Shown here: positions 32,289 through 41,448 of the stretch, piece after piece
How the letters are laid out: each line of letters starts with the position of its first letter
How positions within the stretch are numbered: the first letter of the stretch is position 1
Assembly (NCBI RefSeq): GCF_033100795.1
Contig: NZ_JAWLVI010000004.1
Location: 186,001 to 250,000 of the forward strand
Reading direction: 5' to 3'
Origin: Pseudothioclava sp033100795
GTDB taxonomy: Bacteria; Pseudomonadota; Alphaproteobacteria; Rhodobacterales; Rhodobacteraceae
DNA: 64,000 nt
Position numbers and translations under genes: made by a program
Notes under the pieces: generated by a model
Databases searched by the model: none
What the model saw: only the letters and a program-made list of their open reading frames with translations
What the model was told of the DNA's origin: nothing

Positions 32289-32600
32289 ATGCTGCGGCTT
32301 GTTTTTCCGTTGATCCTTCTTACGACCGCCTGCTCGCAGATCGCCGTTACAGATTACAACGGAAGCAGCATCCGCATTCAGTCCGGCACCCGCCAAGCCA
32401 CGCGCGATGTCTATAACGAGGCCGAGCGTATCTGCCGCACGCAGGGGCTACATGCCGAATATGCCTCGACCCGCGGACACGGGAACGCGATGCAATACAC
32501 CCACCTGTTCATGTGCCTGAACCGTGTCGCGCCGAATGCCGGTTTGCCGGGCGGTCAGGCGGTCCGCGCAGGGTATTTCGACTCGACCCGCAGCATGTGA
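32289..32600 (+). CDS. Small lipoprotein, unknown function
   Basis: 103 residues with a lipoprotein signal: hydrophobic LVFPLILLTTAC, lipobox Cys15. The mature part is soluble (ERICRTQGLHAEYASTRGHGNAMQYTHLFMCLN) with two further Cys that may form a disulfide. It lies between trpF and trpB but on the opposite strand, and its stop is 2 bases from the trpF stop. Good GC-rich codon use and lipobox support a real gene; no family recognised. Confidence 0.72.
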   Translation: MLRLVFPLILLTTACSQIAVTDYNGSSIRIQSGTRQATRDVYNEAERICRTQGLHAEYASTRGHGNAMQYTHLFMCLNRVAPNAGLPGGQAVRAGYFDSTRSM

Positions 32601-32602
32601 GA

Positions 32603-33274
32603 TCAGCCAATCGCCGCCGCGACAAAGGCACGGATCAGGGCGGCATCCTTAACGCCCGGCGCGGCTTCGACACCCGACGACACATCGACCTGAGTCGTCC
32701 CCGTCAGGCGGATGGCCTCGGCCACGTTTTCGGGCGTCAGCCCCCCCGCCAACATCCACGGCTTTTCCCACTCGCGCCCTGCAATCAGGCGCCAGTCAAA
32801 GGACAGACCGTTACCACCGGGCAGATCGGCGTCTTTGGGCGCCTTGGCATCAACAAGGATCTGGTCAGCCACAGCCTCATAGGCAGGCAAACGCTCCAGA
32901 TCAGCGGCGTCGGCCACGCCGACCGCCTTCATCACGGGCAATCCCGCACGCGCGCGCACTTCGGTCACACGCTCGGGCGTTTCAGCGCCGTGAAGCTGGA
33001 TCATATCAAGGGGAACGGCCTGCAGGACCGCGTCCAGCTCGGCATCCGTCGGGTTCACCATCAGCGCGACCTTCGCCATGCCGAAAGGCGCCTCGAGGGC
33101 CAGCGCACGCGCCTCGTCGATCGTCACATGGCGCGGGCTTTTCGGAAAGAACACAAGGCCGATATAGGCAGCGCCCGCCTCGGCGGCTGCGCGCACATGG
33201 GCCGCATCGCGCAGTCCACAGATCTTGATCCGCACCCCTTTGGGGCCGGTGTGATTGACCGCCAGCGTCACCAT
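32603..33274 (-). CDS. trpF: Phosphoribosylanthranilate isomerase
   Basis: 223-residue TIM barrel. RIKICGLRDAAHVRAAAEAGAAYIGLVFFPKSPR is the family N-terminus with the catalytic Cys of KICG, followed by DMIQLHGAETPE, LLAGGLTPENV and DVSSGVEAAPGVKD. Third step of the tryptophan branch. It begins 1 base after the lapA stop. Confidence 0.95.
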   Translation of the reverse strand: MVTLAVNHTGPKGVRIKICGLRDAAHVRAAAEAGAAYIGLVFFPKSPRHVTIDEARALALEAPFGMAKVALMVNPTDAELDAVLQAVPLDMIQLHGAETPERVTEVRARAGLPVMKAVGVADAADLERLPAYEAVADQILVDAKAPKDADLPGGNGLSFDWRLIAGREWEKPWMLAGGLTPENVAEAIRLTGTTQVDVSSGVEAAPGVKDAALIRAFVAAAIG

Positions 33275-33631
33275 TTACTTGGCAGAGGCGTCAAGAAGCG
33301 CCAGAACGTCGTCCTTCGGACCGGCCTGGGTATTCTTCAGGCGACCGACCTCTTTTTCCAGATATTGCGCGCGGCGGCTGGCTTTGGTCGCGGTCGAGCG
33401 GATGCGGAACTCACGCAGCCACTCCCACACGAAGCCGATCAAGAGCCCCAGCAGCACGCCCGCAAAAATCGCGGCAAACAGCGGGACTTGCAACGTCCAG
33501 TTCATGCCAAGATGGGCCGCAACCTCTTCTGGGATCACCGACAGAGTCACAATCGCGCGGTTCGCCATCGCAATGGTAATCAACACCACGGCGGTCACAC
33601 CGAGGAACAACAGACGCAACAGTCGGAACAT
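33275..33631 (-). CDS. lapA: LapA-domain (DUF1049) inner-membrane protein
   Basis: 118 residues with two membrane spans (about 5-23 and 45-69) and a coiled-coil-like C-terminal tail (RRAQYLEKEVGRLKN). The same family as E. coli LapA, involved in lipopolysaccharide assembly, and commonly found downstream of ihfB. Sits between ihfB (1-base gap) and trpF. Confidence 0.82.
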   Translation of the reverse strand: MFRLLRLLFLGVTAVVLITIAMANRAIVTLSVIPEEVAAHLGMNWTLQVPLFAAIFAGVLLGLLIGFVWEWLREFRIRSTATKASRRAQYLEKEVGRLKNTQAGPKDDVLALLDASAK

Positions 33632-33632
33632 C

Positions 33633-33920
33633 TTAGCTCTCGTTTCCGTTCAGGCGATCACGCAGCAGCTTGCCGGTCTTGAAGAAGGGTACATGTTTTT
33701 CGTCAACATCAACGGATTCGCCAGTGCGCGGGTTGCGGCCCGTGCGGGCGTCACGCTTCTTGACCGAGAAGGCGCCAAAGCCGCGCAGCTCCACGCGGTC
33801 GCCCCGTGCCATCGCATCGACGACCTCGTCAAAAATAGTGTTTACGATTTTCTCGACATCCCGCTGGAACAGGTGCGGGTTTTCTTCCGAAATCTTGGCG
33901 ATCAGTTCCGATCGGATCAT
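33633..33920 (-). CDS. ihfB: Integration host factor subunit beta
   Basis: 95-residue DNA-bending protein of the HU/IHF family. MIRSELIAKISEENPHL, GFGAFSVKKRDARTGRNPRTGESV with the minor-groove Pro arm at about 62-64, and FKTGKLLRDRLN. Downstream of rpsA as in most proteobacteria. Confidence 0.96.
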   Translation of the reverse strand: MIRSELIAKISEENPHLFQRDVEKIVNTIFDEVVDAMARGDRVELRGFGAFSVKKRDARTGRNPRTGESVDVDEKHVPFFKTGKLLRDRLNGNES

Positions 33921-34150
33921 CTTTCATCCCCCCAAGGGCTCCGGCTGGCAGACGCCGGTTAAACGTTATTCCCCTGACTATATGAAAAGTTTTTGCCAGC
34001 TCAAAGTGAAAGGCTTTGAAATTCGTAAGAATTTTGGACCGATTTCGCGTCGAACGGGCATTTCCGCCCCGGCTTTCGCGCCGTTTGCGCAACAATCCGC
34101 GCAGCGCGGCCTTTTGCTGCAACTGCAAAGACAGCGGATCACGAATCGGC

Positions 34151-34186
34151 AAAAGAAAGCTCCGCCCCTCTTTCGAGGGACGGAGC
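34151..34186 (-). terminator. Terminator after rpsA
   Basis: On the minus strand a 12-bp stem (GCTCCGTCCCTC / GAGGGGCGGAGC, one G-U) with GAAA loop and a TTTCTTTT tail, 24 bases past the rpsA stop. It separates rpsA from ihfB. Confidence 0.88.
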
Positions 34187-34209
34187 CACAAACCTTTTGA
34201 AAGGTTCGA

Positions 34210-35889
34210 TTACTTGTCGCCTTTGAGCGCTGCGCCGAGGATGTCGCCGAGCGACGCACCCGAGTCGGACGAGCCATACTGCTCGACAGCTTCTTTCTCT
34301 TCAGCGATTTCGCGTGCTTTGATCGAAACGCCGAGCTTACGGGTTTTCGAGTCAACGTTGGTCACGCGGGCGTCAACCTTGTCGCCAACCTGGAAGCGCT
34401 CGGGGCGCTGGTCGGCACGGTCACGAGCGAGGTCCGAACGACGGATGAAGGACTTCATGCCGTTGTATTCAACCTCGATGCCGCCGTCTTCGATTGCGGT
34501 GACTTCAACAGTCACAACCGAACCACGCTTCACGCCGTCAACAGCATCCGAGAAGGTGTCTGCGTCCAGAGCTTTGATCGAGAGCGAGATACGCTCTTTC
34601 TCGACGTCCACTTCGGTGACAACGGCCTTGACCATGTCGCCTTTGCGGTAGTTCTGGATGGCGTCCTCGCCACGCTGTTCCCACGAGAGGTCGGACAGGT
34701 GGACCATGCCGTCGATGTCGTTTTCGAGGCCGATGAACAGACCGAATTCGGTGATGTTCTTGACTTCGCCTTCGATCTCGGTGCCGACGGGGTGGGTTTC
34801 TGCGAAGACTTCCCACGGGTTACGCTGGGTCTGCTTGAGGCCAAGCGAAACGCGGCGCTTCGTGGTGTCGATCTCGAGGACCATGACGTCCACTTCCTGC
34901 GAGGTCGAAACGATCTTGCCGGGGTGCACGTTTTTCTTGGTCCAGGACATTTCGGAGACGTGGACCAGACCTTCGACACCGGCTTCGAGTTCGACGAATG
35001 CGCCGTAGTCGGTGATGTTGGTCACGCGGCCTTTGTGGACCGAGCCGAGCGGGAACTTGTTCTCGACGGCATCCCACGGATCCGACTGGAGCTGCTTCAT
35101 GCCCAGCGAGATGCGGTGGGTGTCTTTGTTGATCTTCACGACCTGGACCTTCACGGTCTCGCCGATCGCAAGGATCTCGGACGGGTGGTTCACACGGCGC
35201 CATGCCATGTCGGTGACGTGCAGCAGGCCGTCAACGCCGCCCAGATCAACGAACGCACCGTATTCGGTGATGTTCTTGACCACACCATCGACGACTTCGC
35301 CTTCGGCGAGTTTCGCGATGACTTCGGCGCGCTGTTCGGCGCGGCTTTCCTCGAGGATCGCGCGGCGCGAGACAACGATGTTGCCACGGCGACGGTCCAT
35401 CTTGAGGATCTGGAACGGCTGCTTGAGACCCATGAGCGGGCCAGCGTCACGCACGGGGCGCACGTCGACTTGCGAGCCGGGCAGGAAGGCCACAGCGCCG
35501 CCAAGGTCAACCGTGAAGCCGCCTTTGACGCGACCGAAGATGGCGCCGTCGACGCGCTCTTCGCTTGCGTAGGCTTGCTCAAGGCGATCCCAGGCTTCTT
35601 CGCGGCGTGCTTTCTCGCGCGAGATTACGGCTTCACCGCGGGCGTTCTCGACGCGGTCGAGGAACACTTCCACTTCGTCGCCAACAGCGATCGAGGGAGC
35701 TTCACCCGGGTTTGCGAATTCTTTGAGTTCGACACGGCCTTCCATTTTGTAGCCGACGTCGATGATGGCTTGGCCAGCCTCGATGGCGATGACCTTGCCT
35801 TTGACGACCGAACCCTCTTGGGGGGTGTCAATTTCGAAGGCTTCGTTCAGAAGGGCTTCGAATTCTTCCATGGTTGCTTTAGCGCACAT
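34210..35889 (-). CDS. rpsA: 30S ribosomal protein S1
   Basis: 559 residues with six S1 RNA-binding repeats (for example GYKMEGRVELKEF in repeat 1, GAFVDLGGVDGLLHVTDMAW in repeat 3, GAFVELEAGVEGLVHVSEMSW in repeat 4 and GLFIGLENDIDGMVHLSDLSW in repeat 5). Binds mRNA and docks it on the 30S subunit. Normal alphaproteobacterial length. Start MCAKATMEEFEALL; the second ATG at codon 7 is an alternative. Follows cmk, as in most proteobacteria. Confidence 0.97.
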   Translation of the reverse strand: MCAKATMEEFEALLNEAFEIDTPQEGSVVKGKVIAIEAGQAIIDVGYKMEGRVELKEFANPGEAPSIAVGDEVEVFLDRVENARGEAVISREKARREEAWDRLEQAYASEERVDGAIFGRVKGGFTVDLGGAVAFLPGSQVDVRPVRDAGPLMGLKQPFQILKMDRRRGNIVVSRRAILEESRAEQRAEVIAKLAEGEVVDGVVKNITEYGAFVDLGGVDGLLHVTDMAWRRVNHPSEILAIGETVKVQVVKINKDTHRISLGMKQLQSDPWDAVENKFPLGSVHKGRVTNITDYGAFVELEAGVEGLVHVSEMSWTKKNVHPGKIVSTSQEVDVMVLEIDTTKRRVSLGLKQTQRNPWEVFAETHPVGTEIEGEVKNITEFGLFIGLENDIDGMVHLSDLSWEQRGEDAIQNYRKGDMVKAVVTEVDVEKERISLSIKALDADTFSDAVDGVKRGSVVTVEVTAIEDGGIEVEYNGMKSFIRRSDLARDRADQRPERFQVGDKVDARVTNVDSKTRKLGVSIKAREIAEEKEAVEQYGSSDSGASLGDILGAALKGDK

Positions 35890-36059
35890 GCGTCTGAGTT
35901 TCCTTTACATGGGTTTTCTGGCCATGCGGTTGGCTCCGCCGGTCTTTATGTGAATGCGTCCAAAGGGGCCGTGGCAAAGCCAGACCCTCGGGACCGCGCC
36001 CGTATAGGCGCGATTCCCCAATTCCACAAGCTTTTATTGGTGTTTCTGACCGGGGCGCG

Positions 36060-36650
36060 TCAGGCAGGCAGGCGGGCAGTGATTTCGGCGCAGGCCCGCG
36101 CGACCGCCTCGTCGATACTCATCTCGGAGGTGTCTATCAAAACAGCATCGGGCGCAGGCTTTAGCGGCGCGTCGGCGCGGTTCATGTCGCGCTCGTCGCG
36201 CTCGCGCACCTCGGCCAGCACCTTCGCCTCGTCGCCGCCGACCTCAAGCCAGCGACGATGCGCACGCACCTCGGCGCTGGCGGTGACAAACAACTTCACC
36301 TCGGCCTCGGGGCAAATGACGGTGCCAATGTCACGCCCGTCCAGAACCGCGCCGCCCTCTTGGGCTGCAAATTTGCGCTGAAACTCCAGAAGGGCTGCAC
36401 GCACCTCGGGGATCACGGCGACTTTCGATGCCGCCTGCCCCGCCTCAAGCGAGCGCAAATCGTCGCGCGCCAGATCCGCAGGCGCCAGCGTATTGGCCGC
36501 CTCGACCGGATCGCCGCCTTTGACGCCCACCGCCCGATACAGCGCGCCGGTATCAAGATGGGCAAAGCCGAACCTCTCGGCCACCGCGCGACTGATGGTG
36601 CCTTTGCCTGCCGCAGCCGGACCGTCGATCGCAACCGTGAATTTCATCAT
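36060..36650 (-). CDS. cmk: Cytidylate kinase
   Basis: 196 residues. Nucleotide monophosphate kinase with P-loop GPAAAGKGT (10-18), LDTGALYRAVG, LDGRDIGTVICPEA and the lid RERDERDMNRADAPLKPAPDA. Phosphorylates CMP/dCMP. The start overlaps the stop of the GFA-family gene, and rpsA follows after 170 bases. Confidence 0.94.
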   Translation of the reverse strand: MMKFTVAIDGPAAAGKGTISRAVAERFGFAHLDTGALYRAVGVKGGDPVEAANTLAPADLARDDLRSLEAGQAASKVAVIPEVRAALLEFQRKFAAQEGGAVLDGRDIGTVICPEAEVKLFVTASAEVRAHRRWLEVGGDEAKVLAEVRERDERDMNRADAPLKPAPDAVLIDTSEMSIDEAVARACAEITARLPA

Positions 36651-37060
36651 TAGCCCCTTTGGCTGCCGCGCTGGATGTCGGCACTGCCCTGCTCTGCCTG
36701 CGGCAAGCCGTCGGTAATGGCGTAATAGTCACCCTTGTCGGCCACATAGATATGCCCGTCCAGCACCAGCCCTGTCGGCTGATCCAGCGTGCCCGCCATG
36801 ATCGAGATCCCCGGCCCCGGCCCGTCCCAGAACAGGTTGCTGCCGCAGGCACCGCAAAAACCGCGCCGCGCCACTTCCGAGGACTGATACCAGCTCACCG
36901 GTCCCTCGATGGTCACGCTTTCCCGCGGGGCCGCGGTGGCCGCCACGAAATGCCCCGAACTGCGACGGCATTGTTCGCAATGGCACGCAATCACCGGACG
37001 CATCGGCCCCTCGATGCGGTAGCGCACCGCGCCACACAGGCAATGCCCCGTCACCGTCAT
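36650..37060 (-). CDS. GFA-family (glutathione-dependent formaldehyde-activating-like) zinc protein
   Basis: 136 residues with the GFA Cys-rich fold: HCLCGAVRYRIEG (Cys about 7 and 9), ACHCEQCRRSSGH (about 26-38), RGFCGACGSNLFWDG. Binds zinc; most members have no proven substrate despite the family name. Embedded between aroA (1-base overlap) and cmk, probably co-transcribed. Confidence 0.85.
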   Translation of the reverse strand: MTVTGHCLCGAVRYRIEGPMRPVIACHCEQCRRSSGHFVAATAAPRESVTIEGPVSWYQSSEVARRGFCGACGSNLFWDGPGPGISIMAGTLDQPTGLVLDGHIYVADKGDYYAITDGLPQAEQGSADIQRGSQRG

Positions 37061-38406
37061 CAGGCCGTCCGCTCGATCTGGGCGCCAAGCGCGGCCATCA
37101 GGCTTTCGAACACGGGGAACGAGGTCGCAATCGGCGAGCCGTCATCCACCGAGACCGGCTGTTGCGAGGCAAGGCCAAGCACAAGGAAAGACATCGCGAT
37201 ACGGTGGTCGATATGGGTTTTGCAGGTCGCGCCGCCGGGCACATTCCCCGGCCCCATACCATGAACAATCAGCGTGTCCTCGTCTTCCTCGATCGTCACG
37301 CCGCAGGCCTCAAGCCCGCGCGCCATCGCGTCGATCCGGTCGGATTCCTTCACGCGCAGCTCGTGCACGCCAGGCATGATCGTCGTGCCGGTCGCATTGG
37401 CCGCCACAACCGAAAGCACCGGATATTCGTCAATCTGCGCCGCCGCACGTTCGGCCGGAACGGTAATGCCGTGCAGTTCGGAATAGCGCACGCGCAGGTC
37501 GGCGACAGGTTCGCCACCCTCTTCGCGCTCGTTCAGGAACTCGATGTCTGCGCCCATCTCTTTCAGCGTCAGGAACAGCCCGTTGCGGGTCGGGTTTTGC
37601 GACACGCCCGGCACCAGAATATCCGACCCCGGCACAAGAAGCGCCGCACAGACCGGAAACGCCGCCGAAGACGGATCGCGCGGAACAGCAACCTTCTGCG
37701 CCACCAGTTCGGGCTGGCCCTGAAGCGTGATCTTGTGGCCCTCGGGGGTTTCCTCGACGCTGATCTCGGCGCCAAAGCCGCGCAGCATCCGCTCGGTATG
37801 GTCGCGGGTCGGGGTCTTTTCGATCACCACGGTTTGCCCCGGCGCATTCAGCCCCGCCAGCAGCACCGCCGACTTCACCTGCGCCGAGGCCATCGGCGTG
37901 GTGTAGCTGACCGGAGCCGCCTCGGCCGCACCGACGATGGTCATCGGGAGCTTGCCGCCCGCGCGCCCGTAAGAGCGCGCCCCGAACAGCCCAATCGGAT
38001 CGGTCACACGGCCCATCGGGCGCTTGCGCAGGCTCGCGTCACCCGTAAAGGTCGCGGAAATCGGCGAGGTCGCCATGCAGCCCATGATAAGCCGCACGCC
38101 CGTGCCAGAGTTACCGCAGTCGATCACCTGCTCGGGCTCTTTGAAGCCGCCGACGCCCACGCCCTCAACCGACCATTCGCCTTCTCCGTGGCGGGTGACG
38201 GTGGCGCCGAATGCCTCCATCGCCTTGGCGGTATCCAGAACGTCCTGCCCCTCAAGAAGCCCCGTGATCTCGGTCTTGCCGACTGACAGCGCACCAAGGA
38301 TCAGTGAGCGGTGCGAGATGGATTTATCCCCCGGCACATTGGCCGTGCCCGAAAGAGGCCCGCCCTTGCGGGACATCATCGGAATAGGATCGCCGTGGCC
38401 GGACAT
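37060..38406 (-). CDS. aroA: 3-phosphoshikimate 1-carboxyvinyltransferase (EPSP synthase)
   Basis: 448 residues. Shikimate-pathway enzyme joining PEP to shikimate 3-phosphate. GDKSISHRSLILGAL (about 23-37), NSGTGVRLIMG, TRDHTERMLRGFG, LRVKESDRI and HRIAMSFLVLG are intact. First gene of the aroA-GFA-cmk-rpsA series. Confidence 0.97.
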   Translation of the reverse strand: MSGHGDPIPMMSRKGGPLSGTANVPGDKSISHRSLILGALSVGKTEITGLLEGQDVLDTAKAMEAFGATVTRHGEGEWSVEGVGVGGFKEPEQVIDCGNSGTGVRLIMGCMATSPISATFTGDASLRKRPMGRVTDPIGLFGARSYGRAGGKLPMTIVGAAEAAPVSYTTPMASAQVKSAVLLAGLNAPGQTVVIEKTPTRDHTERMLRGFGAEISVEETPEGHKITLQGQPELVAQKVAVPRDPSSAAFPVCAALLVPGSDILVPGVSQNPTRNGLFLTLKEMGADIEFLNEREEGGEPVADLRVRYSELHGITVPAERAAAQIDEYPVLSVVAANATGTTIMPGVHELRVKESDRIDAMARGLEACGVTIEEDEDTLIVHGMGPGNVPGGATCKTHIDHRIAMSFLVLGLASQQPVSVDDGSPIATSFPVFESLMAALGAQIERTA

Positions 38407-38452
38407 GGGTTGCCTCCCTCATAGGTGTTGCTGTCCTGTTAGCGCATGAAAA

Positions 38453-38476
38453 AAGGGGCGACAATCCTCGCCCCTT
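38453..38476 (-). terminator. Terminator after trmB
   Basis: AAGGGGCGA pairs with TCGCCCCTT around CAATCC; the minus strand then has TTTTTT. It ends the trmB message before the aroA start. Confidence 0.85.
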
Positions 38477-38499
38477 CGATCCGCCCTGTTTTTCGCGCC

Positions 38500-39273
38500 T
38501 TAAGGGCGACGATAGGTCAGGTAATGCGGCTTGCGCCCCTCGCGGATCGCCTTTTGCTCATAGCGGGTGGAGATCCAGTCGGCCCAAGGCGTGTCCCAGT
38601 CGCCCGAGACCTCGGCGGGGTTTTCGAAATCAAAGGCCGCAGGCACCTCGAACTCGGCCACAAAGCCCGCCTTCGGCACCTCTTCGACGGCCTGACGCAC
38701 ATAATCGGGAATATCGGTCGCGATGCGGAACTCCGAGCCGGATTTCAGCGCGCGGAACAGCGGTTCCAGATGCTCTTGCGTCACGAAACGCCGCCGGTGA
38801 TGGCGTTTCTTCGGCCACGGATCGGGGTAGTTCAGGAACGCCTTTTCAAGGCTCCCGTCGGGCAGCACATCCATCAGGTCGCGCGCATCGCCCGCATGAA
38901 CGGCGATATTCTCGATCCCTTCGCGGCGCATCTTGCCCAAAAGCATTGCCACACCGTTCATGAACGGCTCGCAGCCGATCAGGGAGACATCGGGGTAAGT
39001 CTGGGCCATATGCGCCAGATGCTCGCCGCCGCCAAAGCCCACCTCAAGCCAGACCGGACGCCCGCCAAACCGCGCTGCCAGATCCAGCGGCACACGGTCG
39101 GGGTTATCCTCCCAGAACACATGCCCGGGCGAAAGCGCCTCCAGATCCTCGTTCAGATAGTCTTTCTGCGCGCGGTTCAGCGTCTTGCCGTGGCGACGAC
39201 CATAGAAGTTGCGCCAGCCACGCTCGGGCGTGGCCTGATCTTCGGTTTCGGGGGTTTCGGGCGTATCTGTCAT
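38500..39273 (-). CDS. trmB: tRNA (guanine-N7-)-methyltransferase
   Basis: 257 residues. SAM motif EVGFGGGEHLAHMA (about 77-90), GCEPFMNGVA, and the family signature YPDPWPKKRHHRRRF (about 148-162). Forms m7G46 in tRNAs. Slightly long N-terminus with acidic TPETPETEDQ. Confidence 0.95.
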   Translation of the reverse strand: MTDTPETPETEDQATPERGWRNFYGRRHGKTLNRAQKDYLNEDLEALSPGHVFWEDNPDRVPLDLAARFGGRPVWLEVGFGGGEHLAHMAQTYPDVSLIGCEPFMNGVAMLLGKMRREGIENIAVHAGDARDLMDVLPDGSLEKAFLNYPDPWPKKRHHRRRFVTQEHLEPLFRALKSGSEFRIATDIPDYVRQAVEEVPKAGFVAEFEVPAAFDFENPAEVSGDWDTPWADWISTRYEQKAIREGRKPHYLTYRRP

Positions 39274-39306
39274 GGGGCGCGCACCTACTGCGCGTAGGCC
39301 AACGGG

Positions 39307-39753
39307 TCAAGCCTTCACGATCAGCATCAACCCCAGAACCATCGACCCAAGCCCCGCCACCCGCATCATCGTCAGCGGTTTCTGGATCGCACCGAACAGG
39401 CCGAACTGGTCAATCGCCGCCGCCGAGATCATCTGCCCCATCAGCACAAAGAACACCGCATTCCCGACCCCGAATTTCGGCGCGACCCATGTGATCGACA
39501 GCACATAAAAGCACACCAGAAGCCCCGCGAAAAACAGATGCTTGGGCTGCGCGGGCACATGGCGGAACGCGAGCGGGCCTTGCGTCAGCATCATCGCGAC
39601 AATCGCGCCCGTCAGCGCGACGCAAAACAACACCACCGCCGCCACCACGGGCGAGCCGATCCGCGCGCCCAGTTGGGCATTCAGCGCGGCCAGCACCGGA
39701 ATCCCGATCCCCGCCGCCAGCATGATCGCCCCATATCTCAGCGTATCCCCCAT
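39307..39753 (-). CDS. DMT-superfamily inner membrane protein (YdcZ/DUF606)
   Basis: 148 residues, five hydrophobic spans. It starts MGDTLRYG after CAGGAGGGCG and has the family motif ALNAQLGARIGSPV (about 24-37). Single-domain members of this family are candidate small-solute exporters; no substrate is known. A fragment resembling the same motif occurs again near 41080. Confidence 0.8.
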   Translation of the reverse strand: MGDTLRYGAIMLAAGIGIPVLAALNAQLGARIGSPVVAAVVLFCVALTGAIVAMMLTQGPLAFRHVPAQPKHLFFAGLLVCFYVLSITWVAPKFGVGNAVFFVLMGQMISAAAIDQFGLFGAIQKPLTMMRVAGLGSMVLGLMLIVKA

Positions 39754-39942
39754 CGCGCCCTCCTGCGGCATCCTGGTTTTTCCCGATACCGGCATCGTGC
39801 AGCCCCGTTCCGAAGTCAACGGGGCTGAACGGGCTATCCCTCAAGACCTTACGTCCCATCTGCCCCCGTTTTGGCGCGAAACAACCTGTGGCTTATGCCA
39901 CCTCAACCAAAACCGTTTCCTTTTCCGGCGCCAAACGCTAGC

Positions 39943-40305
39943 ATGAACGCGATGAACCGGAGCCCCGCCTCGATTATGACAACGGCCCTGATGGTCGTGA
40001 TACTTGCGCTGACCAGCCTGACAATGGCGGTTGCGCGGGGGCATACCTATGTCGCGGGCGAAGTGGTCATCTGCACCGGTTACGGGGTGACGACGATCTC
40101 GGTCGACGAGAATGGCGACCCTACTGGTCCGGTTCAACTCTGTCCCGACATGGTGCTGGCAATGATGTCGGCGCTCGACACGCCCGCCCCGAGCGTCTCG
40201 CGTCCCGAAGGCTCGACCGAGGTGATCGCGCTTGCCGCCATCGTCTCCGCCCACGGCCTTACCGCCCCTGCCCCCCGCGCCCGCGCGCCCCCTTTTCTCG
40301 GCTGA
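39943..40305 (+). CDS. DUF2946-like small membrane protein preceding a copper chaperone
   Basis: 120 residues. One N-terminal hydrophobic span (TTALMVVILALTSLTMAVARG), then a short periplasmic segment with Cys residues (VICTGYGVTTISVDENG, LCPDMVL) and a second hydrophobic/Pro-rich tail. This pattern resembles DUF2946-type proteins that accompany copper-handling genes, and the next gene is a copper chaperone (40 bases on). Exact role unknown. Confidence 0.65.
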   Translation: MNAMNRSPASIMTTALMVVILALTSLTMAVARGHTYVAGEVVICTGYGVTTISVDENGDPTGPVQLCPDMVLAMMSALDTPAPSVSRPEGSTEVIALAAIVSAHGLTAPAPRARAPPFLG

Positions 40306-40345
40306 TCCCTTCGTCCCACCGAATTCATCAGTCAGAGAGAACCAG

Positions 40346-40861
40346 ATGACCTTTACCCAATCGCTCCTGTGCGCAGGCGCAATTGCTTTTGCCCTGCCTG
40401 CATGGGCCGAAATCTCCGTATCCGATGCCTATGCGCGGGTTTCGACCGCCATGTCCACCTCGGGGGCCGCCTTTCTGGCGATCCACAATTCCGGCCCCGA
40501 GGAGGACCGGCTGATCGACGTGAAATCCGCAATCGCCGCGCGGACCGAGCTGCACACCCACAAAGCCGACGCCAATGGCATGATGCAGATGCTTCACGTC
40601 CCCGAGGGGTTCCCGATCCCGGCGGGCGGACTGCATTTGCTGGAACGCGGCGGCGACCATGTGATGTTCATGGGGCTGCAGCAGCGCCTCGCGCATGGCG
40701 ATACGGTTCACCTGACGCTGGTCTTCGAGAAAGCGGGCGAAATCGAGATTGATGTTCCCGTTGATCTGGAGCGCGGCACCGTCTCGGTGACTGGCGCGCA
40801 GATGCAGACGATGCAGGGCGCCCCCGAGGGGATGGCCCCGCAGCACCAACATCAGAACTAA
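40346..40861 (+). CDS. Periplasmic copper chaperone PCu(A)C
   Basis: 171 residues. Signal peptide (LCAGAIAFALPAWA), then ISVSDAYARVSTAMSTSGAAFLAIHNSG and the copper-binding His/Met set: ELHTH (about 71-75), GMMQM (about 81-85), LHLLERGGDHVMFMGL (about 98-113). A C-terminal His/Met-rich tail (MAPQHQHQN) adds metal ligands. Delivers Cu(I) to the CuA site of cytochrome oxidase or to other cuproenzymes. Neighbour of the DUF2946-like gene. Confidence 0.88.
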   Translation: MTFTQSLLCAGAIAFALPAWAEISVSDAYARVSTAMSTSGAAFLAIHNSGPEEDRLIDVKSAIAARTELHTHKADANGMMQMLHVPEGFPIPAGGLHLLERGGDHVMFMGLQQRLAHGDTVHLTLVFEKAGEIEIDVPVDLERGTVSVTGAQMQTMQGAPEGMAPQHQHQN

Positions 40862-41187
40862 TCCCTCGACAGGCGCGGCAGGCCGGTTCCCGACGGAGCT
40901 GCCGCGTAAGATCAGGGTTCGTCCCCGCCCGGCCTACGTGCCCTCGCAGGGTGTGGCGGGGATGGTTCCCAGAAAAAACTCCCCTCCCCGGACAGGGACG
41001 CATTTTCAGTCCCGCCCTTATGCAGAGATCGGTGTCTGCCGTGCCGCGCGGGTATGACGGCCAATCCGATCCGCGCGCCAAGCTGCGCTTTCAGCACGCC
41101 GGAAACCTCGGGATTGCAGCGCCCCTGCGCGCTGTGCAAACTTGGGGCATTATCAATAGGATTACTTACCCCATACGCATTGTGCTT
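40862..41187. other. Degraded intergenic DNA with a YdcZ-like gene fragment
   Basis: No intact gene. On the minus strand about 41105-41050 encodes SGVLKAQLGARIGLAV, close to the ALNAQLGARIGSPV motif of the YdcZ protein at 39307, with no continuation on either side. It looks like the remnant of a second family member. Confidence 0.45.
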
Positions 41188-41448
41188 GCGCTTGCTTACC
41201 CCTTCTTTGAGGCTCCGCGTCACCTGCCCGAGAATATCTTCGGGTTTTACTCACATGAGGATTTCACCGTCGGACCACGCTCGAACTGGGACAAGCCCGA
41301 CCATTTTCGCGCCGCTCTCGCAGAGTATTGGCCCAAAATCGACGGCATTATTGACTACTATTATATCTGGGGCCAGTTCGCCCCAGATGTTTCCTTCGAA
41401 GACCTCATCAAGGACACTAAGGCAGGTATAGAGCGTCCGCATCAGTAA
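41188..41448 (+). CDS. Uncharacterised frame, possible small protein or remnant
   Basis: From an in-frame GTG near 41182-41188 the plus strand reads LALAYPFFEAPRHLPENIFGFYSHEDFTVG..., then NWDKPDHFRAALAEYWPKIDGIIDYYYIWG, ending ERPHQ. The aromatic/acidic pattern looks protein-like, but there is no clear RBS or start and the family is unknown. Its end overlaps the neighbouring pseudogene by about 30 bases. It may be a truncated gene. Confidence 0.35.
   Translation, partial: ALAYPFFEAPRHLPENIFGFYSHEDFTVGPRSNWDKPDHFRAALAEYWPKIDGIIDYYYIWGQFAPDVSFEDLIKDTKAGIERPHQ

Noticed and set aside
34699..36381. Long open frame antisense to rpsA and cmk
   Set aside because: Repetitive composition mirrors the S1 repeats on the coding strand; no start signal or family.
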